Below are positions 1 through 8,010 of a DNA stretch of 64,000 bases, piece by piece; position 1 is the stretch's first letter; each line of letters starts with the position of its first letter. Both the position numbers and the translations under genes were made by a program. The stretch covers positions 80,973-144,972 of the forward strand of contig NZ_JASCXN010000017.1 of the NCBI RefSeq assembly GCF_030010625.1, read 5' to 3'. The notes under the pieces were generated by a model. It saw only the letters and a list, made by a program, of their open reading frames with translations. It was not told the origin of the DNA and ran no database searches. The stretch is from Streptomyces sp. CC208A (GTDB lineage Bacteria > Actinomycetota > Actinomycetes > Streptomycetales > Streptomycetaceae).

Positions 1-124
1 TGAGGCCGGTGGGGGCGGTGGGCGGGGTGGTGTCCTTCGGCTCCGCGGCTCCGGCGCCGGAGCAGGCGGTGAGCGCGGCGAGCGCCGCACTTGTCAACAG
101 GCGTGTGGCGAGCGGGCGTTGCAC
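1..124 (-). CDS. Putative secreted lipoprotein, N-terminus only (runs off the window)
   Basis: Only the first ~41 codons lie in the window. Read from a GTG at 124, the protein begins VQRPLATRLL and continues through a short hydrophobic stretch into LTACSGAG. This is a lipobox with the lipidated Cys near residue 21, followed by a Pro/Thr-rich linker. A GGAGG sits 7 nt upstream of the GTG, which supports this start. The product should be a membrane-anchored extracytoplasmic lipoprotein. Its function cannot be told because the body lies outside the window. Confidence 0.7.
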   Translation of the reverse strand, partial: MQRPLATRLLTSAALAALTACSGAGAAEPKDTTPPTAPTGL

Positions 125-267
125 GGGCCGGCCTCCGTCCGTCGGACGTCCTCCAGAAAGGTCCAGACCTATATCGCACGCCGGCCGGGAGGTGCGCAAG
201 GGGGCGTTGTCAGTGGGGTGCGCTTCACTGGGATCGTTACTCTCCGTAGTCGATTCTTGGGGGGATC

Positions 268-858
268 ATGACGGACCGTTGTCTGTACGTGTCGTCGGCC
301 GGGGTACGGCGGCGCGGCTGGAGCGACACGATGGTGCAGGAGCTGCTCGGGCTGCCGGACGTGCAGGGGCGCGATCCGCGCCGGTGCGTCCCGGTGCGGC
401 TGTACCTGCTCGCGCGGGTGGAGGCGGTGGAGCGGGCGCCGGAGTTCGCGGCGGCGTCCGCGGCCCTCGCGGGGGCGCGGCGGAGCGCCGCCGCCGGGGT
501 GCTCGCCGAGCGGCGGCGGGCGGCCGTGCTCGCCGCGGTCCGGGCCGAGCCGATCGAGGTGCCCCGGCTGCCGGCGGCCGAGCTGGAGCGACGGGCGGCG
601 CGCCACCGGCACCTGCTGACCCCCCGCGGACCGGACGGGGACGGTCTCGCGGCGGACGGTTCGCTCGTACGGTGGCAGGTCGGGTATCTGCGGCAGGCCC
701 TGGCCCGGTACGAGACGCTGCTCGACGGGCTCTACGGCGACCTCGGGCGCCGCGAGGCCGAGCGGCTGCTGGGGCGCAGGCTGTACGCGGCGATCGCCGC
801 CGCCTATCCGGCCCTGGCCCGGGAGTGCGCCCGGCGCATCGCGCTGGAGTGGCGGTGA
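268..858 (+). CDS. Conserved hypothetical protein, 196 aa
   Basis: The ORF starts at an ATG just after a run of six G that can serve as ribosome site, and ends before a strong hairpin. The protein is rich in Ala, Arg and Glu, looks helical and cytoplasmic, and has no signal peptide or membrane segment. Its C-terminal half (about residues 125-196) carries a W-Q-V-G-Y-L-R-Q-A-L-A-R-Y-E pattern and may be a helical bundle. I do not recognise the family. Codon bias is that of a real Streptomyces gene. It is divergent from the partial lipoprotein and convergent with the permease gene. Confidence 0.7.
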   Translation: MTDRCLYVSSAGVRRRGWSDTMVQELLGLPDVQGRDPRRCVPVRLYLLARVEAVERAPEFAAASAALAGARRSAAAGVLAERRRAAVLAAVRAEPIEVPRLPAAELERRAARHRHLLTPRGPDGDGLAADGSLVRWQVGYLRQALARYETLLDGLYGDLGRREAERLLGRRLYAAIAAAYPALARECARRIALEWR

Positions 859-878
859 GGGCGCCGGACAGCACGCGG

Positions 879-911
879 CCCCGGGCCCCGCGGAACGCGC
901 GGGGCCCGGGG
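879..911. terminator. Bidirectional GC-rich hairpin terminator
   Basis: Perfect 14-bp arms (CCCCGGGCCCCGCG and its complement) around a 5-nt loop lie between the convergent genes ending at 858 and 996. There is no T-tract, as is usual in Streptomyces. Confidence 0.75.
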
Positions 912-933
912 CGGGCGGGACGGACGCCGGGGG

Positions 934-993
934 TCCTGGTGCTGCGGGCCCTGAGGCTGTGGGCCGTGGTGCTGCGCATCCTGGTGCTGCGGG
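934..993. repeat. Degenerate 15-bp minisatellite
   Basis: TCCTGGTGCTGCGGG occurs at 934-948 and 979-993, with the diverged copy CCGTGGTGCTGCGCA at 964-978. The array lies directly behind the permease stop codon (minus strand). Read through that stop it would encode Gly-Pro-Ala-Ala repeats. Confidence 0.6.
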
Positions 994-995
994 TC

Positions 996-2441
996 CTAGT
1001 GGGCGGGAGCCGCCTGGGTGCGGGACTCGGAGATCTCCTCGCCCGGCTCCATCGGGGCGGTCACCTCGTCGTCGTCCCGGCGCCCGCCGAAGTGGTTGAA
1101 GACCACGTTGAGCAGGACGGCCGCGACACAGCCGGTGGAGATGCCGGAGTCCAGGATGATCTGCGCGGTCTCCGGGAAGGCGTGGTAGAAGCCCGGACTT
1201 GTGATCGGGATGATGCCGACCGCCAGCGAGACCGCCACGATGAGCACGTTGTTGTCCTTCTCCAGGCCGGCCTTCACCAGGGTCTGGATGCCGCTGGCGG
1301 CGACCGAGCCGAAGAGGACGACGCCCGCGCCGCCGAGGACCGGGCGTGGCACGACCGAGATCAGCGAGGCCGCGACCGGCGAGAGGCCCATCAGGACGAG
1401 GAGGCCGCCGCCGCAGGCGACCACGAAGCGGCTGCGGATCCGGGTCATGGCGACCAGGCCGACGTTCTGGGCGAAGGCGCTGCACATGAAGCCGTTGAAG
1501 AGCGGGCTGAGCGCCGAGCCGAGCGTGTCGGCACGCAGGCCGGCCGCGATGGTCTTCTCGTCGGCGGGCCGTTCGACGATCTCGCCGAGCGCCAGCATGT
1601 CGGCGGTGGACTCGGTCATCGAGACCAGCATGACCACGCACATCGAGATGATCGCGGCGAGCGCGAACTGCGGGGCGCCGAAGTGGAAGGGGGTCGGGAA
1701 GCCGACGAGGTCCGCCTCGGTCACCGGGGTGAAGTCGGTGACGCCGAAGGGTATGGCGATCAGCGTGCCGACGACCAGGCCGACGAGGACGGCGATCTGC
1801 TTCAGGAAGCCGCGGGTGAAGCGGCGCAGCAGCAGGACGATGCCGAGGGTGACGGCGGCCAGACCGAGGAATCTGCCCGAACCGTACTCCTCCGCCGCCG
1901 GGTTGGGCCCCTGGGCCCAGCCGAAGGCGACCGGCAGCAGGGAGACGCCGATCAGGGTGATGACGGTGCCGGTGACGACCGGCGGGAAGAACCGCACAAG
2001 GCGGGAGAACCAGGGGGCGGCGAGGAAGCCGAGGAGCCCGGCGACGATGATCGCGCCGAAGATGACGGGCAGCGCGTCGGACTTGTCCTTCGTCGTGTCG
2101 ACGATGGCGAGCATGGGGGCCACGCCGGCGAAGGTGACGCCGTTGACGAAGGGCAGTTTGGCGCCGATCTTCCAGACGCCGAGGGTCTGGAGGAAGGTCG
2201 CGAGGCCGGCGGTGAAGAGGCTGGCGCCGGTGAGGAAGGTGAGTTCGGTGCCGGAGAGGCCGACGGCCGCTCCGACGATCAGCGGCGGGGCCACCACGCC
2301 CGCGTACATGGCGGCCACGTGCTGGAGGCCGCTGGTGAACATCTTCAGTGGGGGCAGGGTCTCGTCGACCGGATGCTTGGTCCGGTCGTCCGGGGCGGGG
2401 CCTGCGTCGGGTGCGTTGCGAACCTGGGGCTTGGCGGCCAC
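996..2441 (-). CDS. NCS2-family purine permease (urate/xanthine type)
   Basis: This 481-aa polytopic membrane protein matches the nucleobase:cation symporter-2 family in length and in its N-terminal LQHVAAMYAGVVAPPLIVG signature (about residues 39-57). About 12-14 hydrophobic segments follow, with a middle region containing ESTADMLALGE, the family's central conserved motif. The family imports xanthine, urate or uracil with a cation. Its place behind urate oxidase and an oxopurine deaminase argues for urate or xanthine. It is the last gene of the minus-strand purine set, 315 bp below the deaminase. A strong hairpin precedes it, so it may have its own promoter. The exact substrate is inferred. 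Confidence 0.88.
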   Translation of the reverse strand: MAAKPQVRNAPDAGPAPDDRTKHPVDETLPPLKMFTSGLQHVAAMYAGVVAPPLIVGAAVGLSGTELTFLTGASLFTAGLATFLQTLGVWKIGAKLPFVNGVTFAGVAPMLAIVDTTKDKSDALPVIFGAIIVAGLLGFLAAPWFSRLVRFFPPVVTGTVITLIGVSLLPVAFGWAQGPNPAAEEYGSGRFLGLAAVTLGIVLLLRRFTRGFLKQIAVLVGLVVGTLIAIPFGVTDFTPVTEADLVGFPTPFHFGAPQFALAAIISMCVVMLVSMTESTADMLALGEIVERPADEKTIAAGLRADTLGSALSPLFNGFMCSAFAQNVGLVAMTRIRSRFVVACGGGLLVLMGLSPVAASLISVVPRPVLGGAGVVLFGSVAASGIQTLVKAGLEKDNNVLIVAVSLAVGIIPITSPGFYHAFPETAQIILDSGISTGCVAAVLLNVVFNHFGGRRDDDEVTAPMEPGEEISESRTQAAPAH

Positions 2442-2713
2442 GGGGTTCCTCCGGTCGGTTACACGTCGGCGGCGACGCGGGTGTCAGGGAGGTGGTGCGC
2501 GGTGCTGTGCGGGAGGTGCGGCTCTTCGCGGGGTGGCGCGGTGCGCCGGGGGCGGGAGGTGCGGCGCGGGGACGGGCGGCCCGGTGGGGGTACGGACGCG
2601 GCACCCCGTCCCGGGGTGGGTGACGGCGTCACCGTCCCGGGGCGCGGCACACGGGTCTGCCGTGTGCCGCACCCCGGTCTGGCTGCCGCGGGCCCCGCTC
2701 GGGTCCGCGGCGA
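2442..2713. other. Intergenic stretch without a gene
   Basis: The stretch between the permease start and the deaminase terminator is GC-rich and contains short palindromes such as GTGACGGCGTCAC near 2620. These may be promoter or leader structure for the permease. No convincing small ORF was seen. Confidence 0.4.
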
Positions 2714-2741
2714 CCGGTCGGGGGCCGTCCCCCCCGACCGG
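2714..2741 (-). terminator. Hairpin terminator of the deaminase gene
   Basis: CCGGTCGGGGG pairs with CCCCCGACCGG across a 6-nt loop, 16 bp beyond the stop codon of the minus-strand amidohydrolase. Confidence 0.7.
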
Positions 2742-2756
2742 ATTCCGGGGGGAGGG

Positions 2757-4145
2757 TCAGCCCTGGGCCGCGATGCGGGCCAGGCGCTGCGCCTCCGTGC
2801 GCGCGTCGCGCGCGATGGTGTCCTCGTCGACGGTGAGCAGACGGTTGTTCTCGACGATCTGCTCGCCGTTGACGAAGGAGGCGGTGACCGGGGCCGCCGC
2901 GCCGAAGACGATGGCGGTGACCGGGTCGGCGATCGAGGAGTGGCCGAGGCCGTCGATCTTCCAGAGGACGAAGTCGGCGAGCTTGCCCGCCTCCAGGGAG
3001 CCGATGCTGTCGGCGCGGCCGAGGACCTGCGCGCCGCCGTAGGTGCCCAGGCGCAGGGCCTGGCGGGCGTTGAGCGCGGCCTCGCGGTGGGCGCCGAGGC
3101 GGTTGATAAGGAGGGCGTTGCGGAGCTCGGTGTGGAGCTCGCCGGACTCGTTGGAGGCGGTGCCGTCGACGCCGAGGCCGACCGGGACGCCCGCCTTCAG
3201 CATGTCGGGGACGCGGGCGATGCCGGCGGCGAGGCGCGCGTTCGACGACGGGCAGTGGGCGACACCGGTCTTCGTGCGGGCGAAGGCGGCGATGTCGGAG
3301 TCGTTCATGTGGACGCAGTGCGCCATCCACACGTCCTCGCCGAGGAAGCCGGTCGACTCGAAGTAGTCGGTCGGGCCCATGCCGAACAGCTCGTGGCAGA
3401 ACTTCTCCTCCTCCACGGTCTCGGAGCCGTGGGTGTGCATGCGCACGCCGAGCCGGCGGCCGAGGGCGGCGCCCTCGCGGAGGAGCTCGGTGGAGATGGA
3501 GAAGGGCGAGCAGGGGGCGACGGCGACCTGCGTCATCGAGTCGAAGGAGGCGTCGTGGTACTTCTTCACCGTCTCCTCGGTCGCGGCGAGCGCGCCCTCG
3601 GTGGTCTCGACGGCGAAGTCCGGCGGCAGGCCGCCGTCCTTCTCGCTGCGGTCCATGGAGCCGCGGGCCAGGGTGAAGCGCACGCCCATCTCGGAGGCGG
3701 CGCCGATGATCGCGCCGGACAGGTCGCCGGAGCCCTGGGGGAAGACGTAGTGGTGGTCCATGGCGGTGGTGACGCCGCCGCGGGCCATCATGGCGAGCGA
3801 ACCCTGGGCGGCGACGCGCACCATCTGCTCGTCGATCCGCGCCCACGTCGGGTAGAGCGCGACCAGCCAGTTGAAGAGGTTGTGGTCGGTGGCGAGGCCC
3901 CGGGTGATCCACTGGTAGAAGTGGTGATGGGTGTTGATCAGACCCGGCGTGATCAGGTGGCCGGTGGCGTCGATCCGCCGTACCACGTTCTCCAGGTTCT
4001 CGGGGGCCTTGCCGGCGCCGAGGGACTCGATCCTGTTGCCGGCGACGACGAGGTGGCCGGAGGCGTACTCGGTGTCGTTCGCGTCGACGGTGGCGATCGC
4101 CGCGTTCTCGATGACGATGCGCCGGTCTGCCGAAGGTGCTGCCAT
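2757..4145 (-). CDS. 8-oxoguanine-deaminase-type amidohydrolase
   Basis: This 462-aa metal-dependent deaminase belongs to the TrzN/AtzA/8-oxoguanine deaminase group, which converts oxidised guanine to urate. It shows the N-terminal HxH metal site in GLINTHHHFYQW (His73-75), the MHTHGSE metal/catalytic site, the AHCVHM motif and a late GVDGTASNESG motif carrying the metal Asp. An upstream in-frame ATG exists at 4184. I chose 4145 because GGAAG lies 8 nt before it and homologues begin near here. It sits between urate oxidase and the permease, which fits feeding urate into the uricase pathway. Triazine hydrolases share the fold, so the substrate is inferred from context. Confidence 0.85.
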   Translation of the reverse strand: MAAPSADRRIVIENAAIATVDANDTEYASGHLVVAGNRIESLGAGKAPENLENVVRRIDATGHLITPGLINTHHHFYQWITRGLATDHNLFNWLVALYPTWARIDEQMVRVAAQGSLAMMARGGVTTAMDHHYVFPQGSGDLSGAIIGAASEMGVRFTLARGSMDRSEKDGGLPPDFAVETTEGALAATEETVKKYHDASFDSMTQVAVAPCSPFSISTELLREGAALGRRLGVRMHTHGSETVEEEKFCHELFGMGPTDYFESTGFLGEDVWMAHCVHMNDSDIAAFARTKTGVAHCPSSNARLAAGIARVPDMLKAGVPVGLGVDGTASNESGELHTELRNALLINRLGAHREAALNARQALRLGTYGGAQVLGRADSIGSLEAGKLADFVLWKIDGLGHSSIADPVTAIVFGAAAPVTASFVNGEQIVENNRLLTVDEDTIARDARTEAQRLARIAAQG

Positions 4146-4303
4146 GGCGGTGCTTCCTTCATTCCTCATGGGTGGGGTGGGCACGGCAGGACCCTAGGAG
4201 GATTTGAGTGCCGGGGCCGTGTGACGGCTCCGGGTGCCGAGATGATGAAAGAACAGGTTCGGCGGGACGGCGGCGGGTGCGCCGGCGTCGGCCCGCCGGT
4301 TCC

Positions 4304-4330
4304 GGTCCCCGCCCGCGGCGGGCGGGGACC
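4304..4330 (-). terminator. Hairpin terminator behind urate oxidase
   Basis: A perfect 13-bp inverted repeat (GGTCCCCGCCCGC/GCGGGCGGGGACC) separated by one base lies 8 bp beyond the uricase stop codon. It implies that the deaminase gene downstream has at least partial independence. Confidence 0.75.
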
Positions 4331-4337
4331 GGGTCGC

Positions 4338-5285
4338 TCAGAGATTGGTCATGTCGACCGGGATCAGCGCGGTGGCGCCGTCCCGCAGGACCGTGGCCTC
4401 GATGAGGCCGTACATGCGGTCGGCGGCGTAGTAGACCTCGTTGTCGTTCTTCAGCCCGAAGGGCTCGAGGTCGACCAGGAAGTGGTGCTTGTTGGGGAGC
4501 GAGAAGCGCACCTCGTCGATCTCCGCGCGGTGGTTGATGATCCGCGTGGCCATCTGGTACAGCGTCTGCTGGAGGGAGTACGAGTAGGTCTCCGCGAAGG
4601 CCTCGAGCATGTGGCGCTTGGTCTGCTCGTAGGACCGCTCCCAGTTGGGCATGCGCTGCTCGTCGTCGGTCCAGTTGAACCGCCAGCGGCCGGAGACCTG
4701 GGTGGCCAGGATGCGGTCGTACGCCTCCTGGAGGGTGGTGTACTTGTCCTTGATGTAGCCCCAGAACTCCGAGTTGGTGGAGTTCATGACGACGAGGTCC
4801 TTGAGGCCGGAGATGACCTCCCACTTCTCGCCGTCGTAGGTGATCTGGGTGACGCGGGTCTCCTGGCCCTTGCGGACGAAGGAGTGGTTGACCTCGTCGG
4901 CGCCGATGAACTTGGAGTTGGCGTCGGAGGAGGCGATGCGCTCCCAGGCGTACTCCTCGATCCGGATCCGGGCCCGCTTGATCGGCTCCTGGCTCGTCAC
5001 GAAGTGGCGGGCGAGGTGGATGCCGAACTGCTCGGCGGACTCGATGCCGTACTCCTTGGCGAACGCGAAGACGGTGTTCTTCGTCGTGTCGGTGGGGAGG
5101 CAGTGGGCGTTGGAGCCGGTGAGGTGGACGTCGTCGAGGTCGCCGGAGAGGGCGACGGAGACGTTCAGGTCCTTGATGTGGTGGGTGGCGCCGTCCCGCG
5201 TGATCTTGACGACGCGGTTCTCTGCTTTGCCGTACTGGTTCTGGCCGAGGATCACAGGGTGGGCAGGGCGGGAAAGGGGTGTCAT
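4338..5285 (-). CDS. pucL: Urate oxidase (factor-independent urate hydroxylase)
   Basis: The 315-aa cofactor-free enzyme oxidises urate with O2 to 5-hydroxyisourate and releases H2O2. The catalytic elements of the T-fold family are visible: YGK (Lys20), PTDTTKNT (Thr65-Asp66), and the second tunnelling-fold half with NWTDDEQRMPNWERSYEQ and FSLPNKHHFLVDL. The ORF extends upstream, but ATG at 5285 gives the normal N-terminus (MTPLSRPAHPVILGQNQYGK) with GGGAG 9 nt before it. It starts 5 bp after the stop of uraH and is co-transcribed with uraD and uraH. The H2O2 it makes explains the catalase gene whose promoter carries the same regulatory box. Confidence 0.97.
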   Translation of the reverse strand: MTPLSRPAHPVILGQNQYGKAENRVVKITRDGATHHIKDLNVSVALSGDLDDVHLTGSNAHCLPTDTTKNTVFAFAKEYGIESAEQFGIHLARHFVTSQEPIKRARIRIEEYAWERIASSDANSKFIGADEVNHSFVRKGQETRVTQITYDGEKWEVISGLKDLVVMNSTNSEFWGYIKDKYTTLQEAYDRILATQVSGRWRFNWTDDEQRMPNWERSYEQTKRHMLEAFAETYSYSLQQTLYQMATRIINHRAEIDEVRFSLPNKHHFLVDLEPFGLKNDNEVYYAADRMYGLIEATVLRDGATALIPVDMTNL

Positions 5286-5290
5286 GTCTG

Positions 5291-5698
5291 CTAGCTCCCT
5301 CGGTAAACGGAGTAGCCGAACGGGTTGAGCAGCAGCGGTACGTGGTAGTGCTCGCCCGGCTTGACGGCGAACGTGATCGCCACCTCCGGGAAGAAAGCAC
5401 CGGCCGGACCGCTGTCCCGATTCGCGGGGGCGTCCTGCTGCGCCTCGGCTTGCTGGTTCTGCTTGCTCAGGAAGTACGCCTCGGTCTCGAAGTCGAGACG
5501 TACGTGGGTGGTGCCGACCGGCAGGGCCGGCAGGTCCTTGCACCGTCCGTCGGCGTCGGTGGCCGAGCCGCCGAGCGCGACCCAGGCGGCGTCGGAGCCG
5601 GCGCGGGCGGCGAGGCCGATCGCCACGCCCTCCGCGGGGCGCCCGATGCTGGTGTCCAGGATGTGGGTGGACACCGAGGCCGTGGTGTCGGTGCTCAT
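5291..5698 (-). CDS. uraH: 5-hydroxyisourate hydrolase (transthyretin-like)
   Basis: This 135-aa protein hydrolyses 5-hydroxyisourate to OHCU, the second step of urate breakdown. Diagnostic features are the N-terminal STHILDTSIGRPAEG with its active-site His and the C-terminal YRGS tetrapeptide, the signature that separates the enzyme from transthyretin. Its ATG overlaps the TGA of uraD by 4 nt, and urate oxidase follows after 5 bp. The order is therefore the reverse of pathway order, with uraD first. A short Gln/Glu-rich insert (about residues 85-95) is a local peculiarity. Confidence 0.96.
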   Translation of the reverse strand: MSTDTTASVSTHILDTSIGRPAEGVAIGLAARAGSDAAWVALGGSATDADGRCKDLPALPVGTTHVRLDFETEAYFLSKQNQQAEAQQDAPANRDSGPAGAFFPEVAITFAVKPGEHYHVPLLLNPFGYSVYRGS

Positions 5699-6210
5699 GC
5701 GGCGCTCTCTTCCTCTACGAGACGGGTGAGCCGGATGCGGTTGATCTTGCCCAGTTCGGTGCGGACGATCTCGCGCTCCTGCTCGGGCGAGTTGCCGATC
5801 CGTTCCTTGACCGCGTCACGCATCTGCTCGCCGGTCCTGCCGGTGGCGCAGATGAGGAAGACGTGGCCGAACCTCTCCTGGTAGGCCAGGTTCAGTTCGA
5901 GCATCTCGGCCTTGAGTTCCGCGGAGGAGCCGGCCATCCCGCTCTGCTCGCGGGTGGAGGTGGCATCCCCTTCCTTCGGACGACCGATCGGCGGGTGGCC
6001 CTCCATCGCCTCGGCCAGGTCCTCGGCGGTGAGCTCGGCCATGGCGGCGTCGCTGGCGAGGAAGAGGGCTTCGGCGGTGGCGTACGGGCGCTGGGCGAGG
6101 ATCCTGCTCCCCCATGCCGAGCTGGAGCACACCTCGTGGAGCGTGGCGAGCGCCTCGCTGTCCGCGGAGGTGTTGAACCGGATGAGGCCCGGTGTCGTAC
6201 CTGAAGTCAC
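5695..6210 (-). CDS. uraD: OHCU decarboxylase
   Basis: This 171-aa protein stereospecifically decarboxylates 2-oxo-4-hydroxy-4-carboxy-5-ureidoimidazoline to (S)-allantoin. The family's catalytic His lies in EGHPPIG (His72). It also shows the conserved start FNTS and the AYQERFGHVFLICATGR segment near the C-terminus. It is the first gene of the uraD-uraH-pucL operon, with the regulatory box and promoter 50-90 bp upstream. The ATG at 6210 follows a purine-rich GGAGGC sequence. Substrate identity is secure from the operon partners. Confidence 0.95.
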   Translation of the reverse strand: MTSGTTPGLIRFNTSADSEALATLHEVCSSSAWGSRILAQRPYATAEALFLASDAAMAELTAEDLAEAMEGHPPIGRPKEGDATSTREQSGMAGSSAELKAEMLELNLAYQERFGHVFLICATGRTGEQMRDAVKERIGNSPEQEREIVRTELGKINRIRLTRLVEEESAA

Positions 6211-6258
6211 GGGAAGCCTCCGTGGCTGTTTTTCGCTGTGCGTCGGACGGGCTGCGGA

Positions 6259-6302
6259 TAGCTAACGCTCTCGACAACACCACGTCAACACTTTGTTGAA
6301 AA
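6259..6302 (-). promoter_or_regulatory. uraD-uraH-pucL promoter with CAACA-N3-TGTTG operator
   Basis: On the minus strand TTTT (6302-6299) runs into the palindrome CAACAAAGTGTTG (6298-6286), whose end forms the -35 hexamer TTGACG (6288-6283). Eighteen bp later comes TAGCTA (6264-6259) as -10. The palindrome overlaps the -35, as expected for a repressor site. The same box, with one mismatch in 21 bp and the same 18-bp spacing, lies in the katA promoter at 9007-9050. Confidence 0.75.
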
Positions 6303-6317
6303 GTCGGGGACACAAAG

Positions 6318-6345
6318 GCCGTCGTCCCGGCATGTGGACGACGGC
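6318..6345 (-). terminator. Hairpin terminator behind the HTH gene
   Basis: GCCGTCGTCC and GGACGACGGC form a perfect 10-bp stem over an 8-nt loop, extended by CACAA/TTGTG outside. It lies 21 bp past the minus-strand stop at 6366 and just upstream of the uraD promoter. Confidence 0.7.
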
Positions 6346-6365
6346 TTGTGGCCACTCTTGATCAA

Positions 6366-6734
6366 CTAGGCGTTCTTGGAGCCGTTTTCCCTGTTCAGGT
6401 AGTTGTACACAGTGAAGCGGCTGACACCCAGTGCACTCGCCACCGTCTCCACCCCGTGGCGCACCGAGAAGGCGCCGCGGGTCTCAAGCAGTCGGACTAT
6501 CTCCTGTTTGGCCTTGCGGTCGAGCTCCGACAGCGGCACTCCGTGCCGCCGTTCCATGGCCGCGAGGATGCGGTCCAGGGAGTCCGAGAGCTGCGGCAGC
6601 CGTACGGCGAGGACGTCCTCGCCCTCCCAGGAGAGCACGACGTCGTCGGCCGCGGCCTGCGCCGGCTCCAGCACTTCCGCGCCCATCGCGTCGACCAGCG
6701 GCTTCACCGCCGCCGCCAAGGGATGCTCGGTCAT
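6366..6734 (-). CDS. DauR/YheO-type helix-turn-helix regulator, short form
   Basis: This 122-aa protein has the C-terminal helix-turn-helix typical of YheO/DauR proteins, VETVASALGVSRFTVYNYLNR (about residues 93-113). An N-terminal helical half (DSLDRILAAMERRHGVPLSELDRKAKQEIVRLLETRGAF) precedes it. The PAS-like sensor domain of full-length YheO proteins is missing, so the ligand input must come through the first ~55 residues or a partner. Its ATG overlaps the stop of the upstream small gene (ATGA), so the two are translationally coupled. Lying between the uricase and glyoxylate operons, it is a candidate local regulator; this is inferred from position. Confidence 0.75.
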   Translation of the reverse strand: MTEHPLAAAVKPLVDAMGAEVLEPAQAAADDVVLSWEGEDVLAVRLPQLSDSLDRILAAMERRHGVPLSELDRKAKQEIVRLLETRGAFSVRHGVETVASALGVSRFTVYNYLNRENGSKNA

Positions 6735-6994
6735 TTCGCGTCCTCCCCGCCCTCGCCGATCACATTGACCTGGAGCGAGACCCGGGTGGCGCCGGCACCG
6801 AGCGCCTTGCGCAGCAGCTCGTCGACGGCGGTGAGGACGGCGTCGGCACCGCCTTCCGCGGTGTTGCCGAAGGGGCCGACGTCGACGGCGTCCAGGTCGG
6901 CCGACTGGATGACCTCACGAGCCACCACCGCATGGGCCGGCGCCTCGTCGAGGTCGAACGGCTCGGTCGTGAACTCCACTCTCAAACGCACCAT
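6731..6994 (-). CDS. MTH1187/YkoF-like thiamine-binding domain protein
   Basis: This 87-aa single-domain protein matches the small ferredoxin-like MTH1187 family. It has a hydrophobic start strand (VRLRVEFTTEPF), a central D-V-G-P-F-G-N-T-A-E-G-G-A-D-A-V segment matching the family's G-P-x-G-T-x-x-E-G-D, and a final strand RVSLQVNVI. Members bind thiamine-like ligands and their role is unclear. It is the first gene of a coupled pair with the HTH regulator and is divergent from hyi. Linkage to gcl, a ThDP enzyme 5 kb away, may be meaningful, but this is conjecture. Confidence 0.65.
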   Translation of the reverse strand: MVRLRVEFTTEPFDLDEAPAHAVVAREVIQSADLDAVDVGPFGNTAEGGADAVLTAVDELLRKALGAGATRVSLQVNVIGEGGEDAK

Positions 6995-7051
6995 GCCCCC
7001 ACGCTACGGGCCGTGCGGCGCCCACGGGAGCCCCGGACCTGCGGGGACCTC

Positions 7052-7116
7052 TTGACAAGTGGGGCGCCCGCCCTGCAACCTTCCACCAGACAGAAAACGA
7101 CTTCCGCAATACGGAA
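7052..7116 (+). promoter_or_regulatory. hyi-glxR promoter with paired 15-bp operators
   Basis: TTGACA (7052-7057) and a weak -10 CAACCT (7076-7081) are followed by two operator-like 15-mers exactly 21 bp apart. These are a degenerate TTCCACCAGACAGAA (7081-7095) and a near-perfect palindrome TTCCGCAATACGGAA (7102-7116). The second overlaps the AAGGAG ribosome site. The same paired arrangement lies upstream of gcl. IclR-family proteins such as AllR commonly bind sites of this build; which regulator acts here is inferred. Confidence 0.7.
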
Positions 7117-7132
7117 GGAGCGCCTACCCCTC

Positions 7133-7966
7133 ATGGGATACACCGACCAGCGCTTCGATGTGAACCTGTCGATCCTCTTCACGGAACTCCCGCTCCTGGA
7201 GCGCCCCGCGGCCGCCGCCGCGGCCGGCTTCACCGCGGTCGAGCTGTGGTGGCCCTGGATCGACACCGCCACCCCCGAGCAGAGCGAGCTCGACGCCCTC
7301 AGGAAAGCCCTTGAGGACGCCGGCACCCAGCTGGTGGGCCTGAACTTCTACGCCGGGCAGCTCCCCGGCCCGGACCGCGGCGCGGTCTCGGTCCCGGGCG
7401 AGGAGTCCGACCGCTTCAAGGCCAACATCGACATCGCCGCGGACTTCGCCGCCTCGGTCGGTTGCAAGGCGCTCAACGCGCTCTACGGCAACCGCGTCGA
7501 GGGCGTCGACCCCGAGGTCCAGGACGCCCTCGCCCTGGAGAACCTGGTGGCGGCGGCCCGCGCCGCCGACCGCGTCGGCGCGATCCTGCTGATCGAGACC
7601 CTCAACAAGCCGGAGTCGCCGCTCTACCCGCTGGTGAGCGCCCCCGCCGCGATCGAGGTCGTCGACAAGGTGAACGAGGCCACCGGGCTCGGCAACGCCA
7701 AGTTCCTCCTCGACATCTACCACCTGGCCATGAACGGCGAGGACGTCAGCGCCGTCATCGCGCGGTACGCGGACAAGACCGGCCACGTCCAGATCGCGGA
7801 CATGCCGGGCCGCGGCGCCCCGGGCACCGGCGAACTGCCGCTGGAGCAGCTCCTCGACGAACTGAGGAAGGCCGGTTACGACGGCTTCGTGGGCCTGGAG
7901 TACAAGGCCGCCGACGCCGCCGCGTCCTTCGAGTGGCTCCCCGCCGAGGCCCGCCCGGCCCGCTGA
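7133..7966 (+). CDS. hyi: Hydroxypyruvate isomerase
   Basis: This 277-aa TIM-barrel protein of the xylose-isomerase-like family interconverts tartronate semialdehyde and hydroxypyruvate. It begins FDVNLSILFTELPLLERPAAAAAAGFTAVELWWPW, the characteristic Hyi N-terminus. It also shows LLIETLNKPESPLY with a metal Glu, FLLDIYHLAMNGED, HVQIADMPGRGAPGTGE and FVGLEYKA. The ORF is open far upstream; ATG at 7133 follows AAGGAG by 12 nt and gives the family start. glxR follows 44 bp downstream. Together with gcl they channel glyoxylate from allantoin to glycerate. Confidence 0.95.
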   Translation: MGYTDQRFDVNLSILFTELPLLERPAAAAAAGFTAVELWWPWIDTATPEQSELDALRKALEDAGTQLVGLNFYAGQLPGPDRGAVSVPGEESDRFKANIDIAADFAASVGCKALNALYGNRVEGVDPEVQDALALENLVAAARAADRVGAILLIETLNKPESPLYPLVSAPAAIEVVDKVNEATGLGNAKFLLDIYHLAMNGEDVSAVIARYADKTGHVQIADMPGRGAPGTGELPLEQLLDELRKAGYDGFVGLEYKAADAAASFEWLPAEARPAR

Positions 7967-8010
7967 CGCAGGCCCCCTCCCCGTACGACCTTGTTTTGAG
8001 AGGCACCCTC

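Noticed and set aside
9..5294. 1761-codon plus-strand open frame over the uricase region
   Set aside because: It is antisense to five well-recognised genes. Its composition is the mirror image of their codon bias and no domain is visible.
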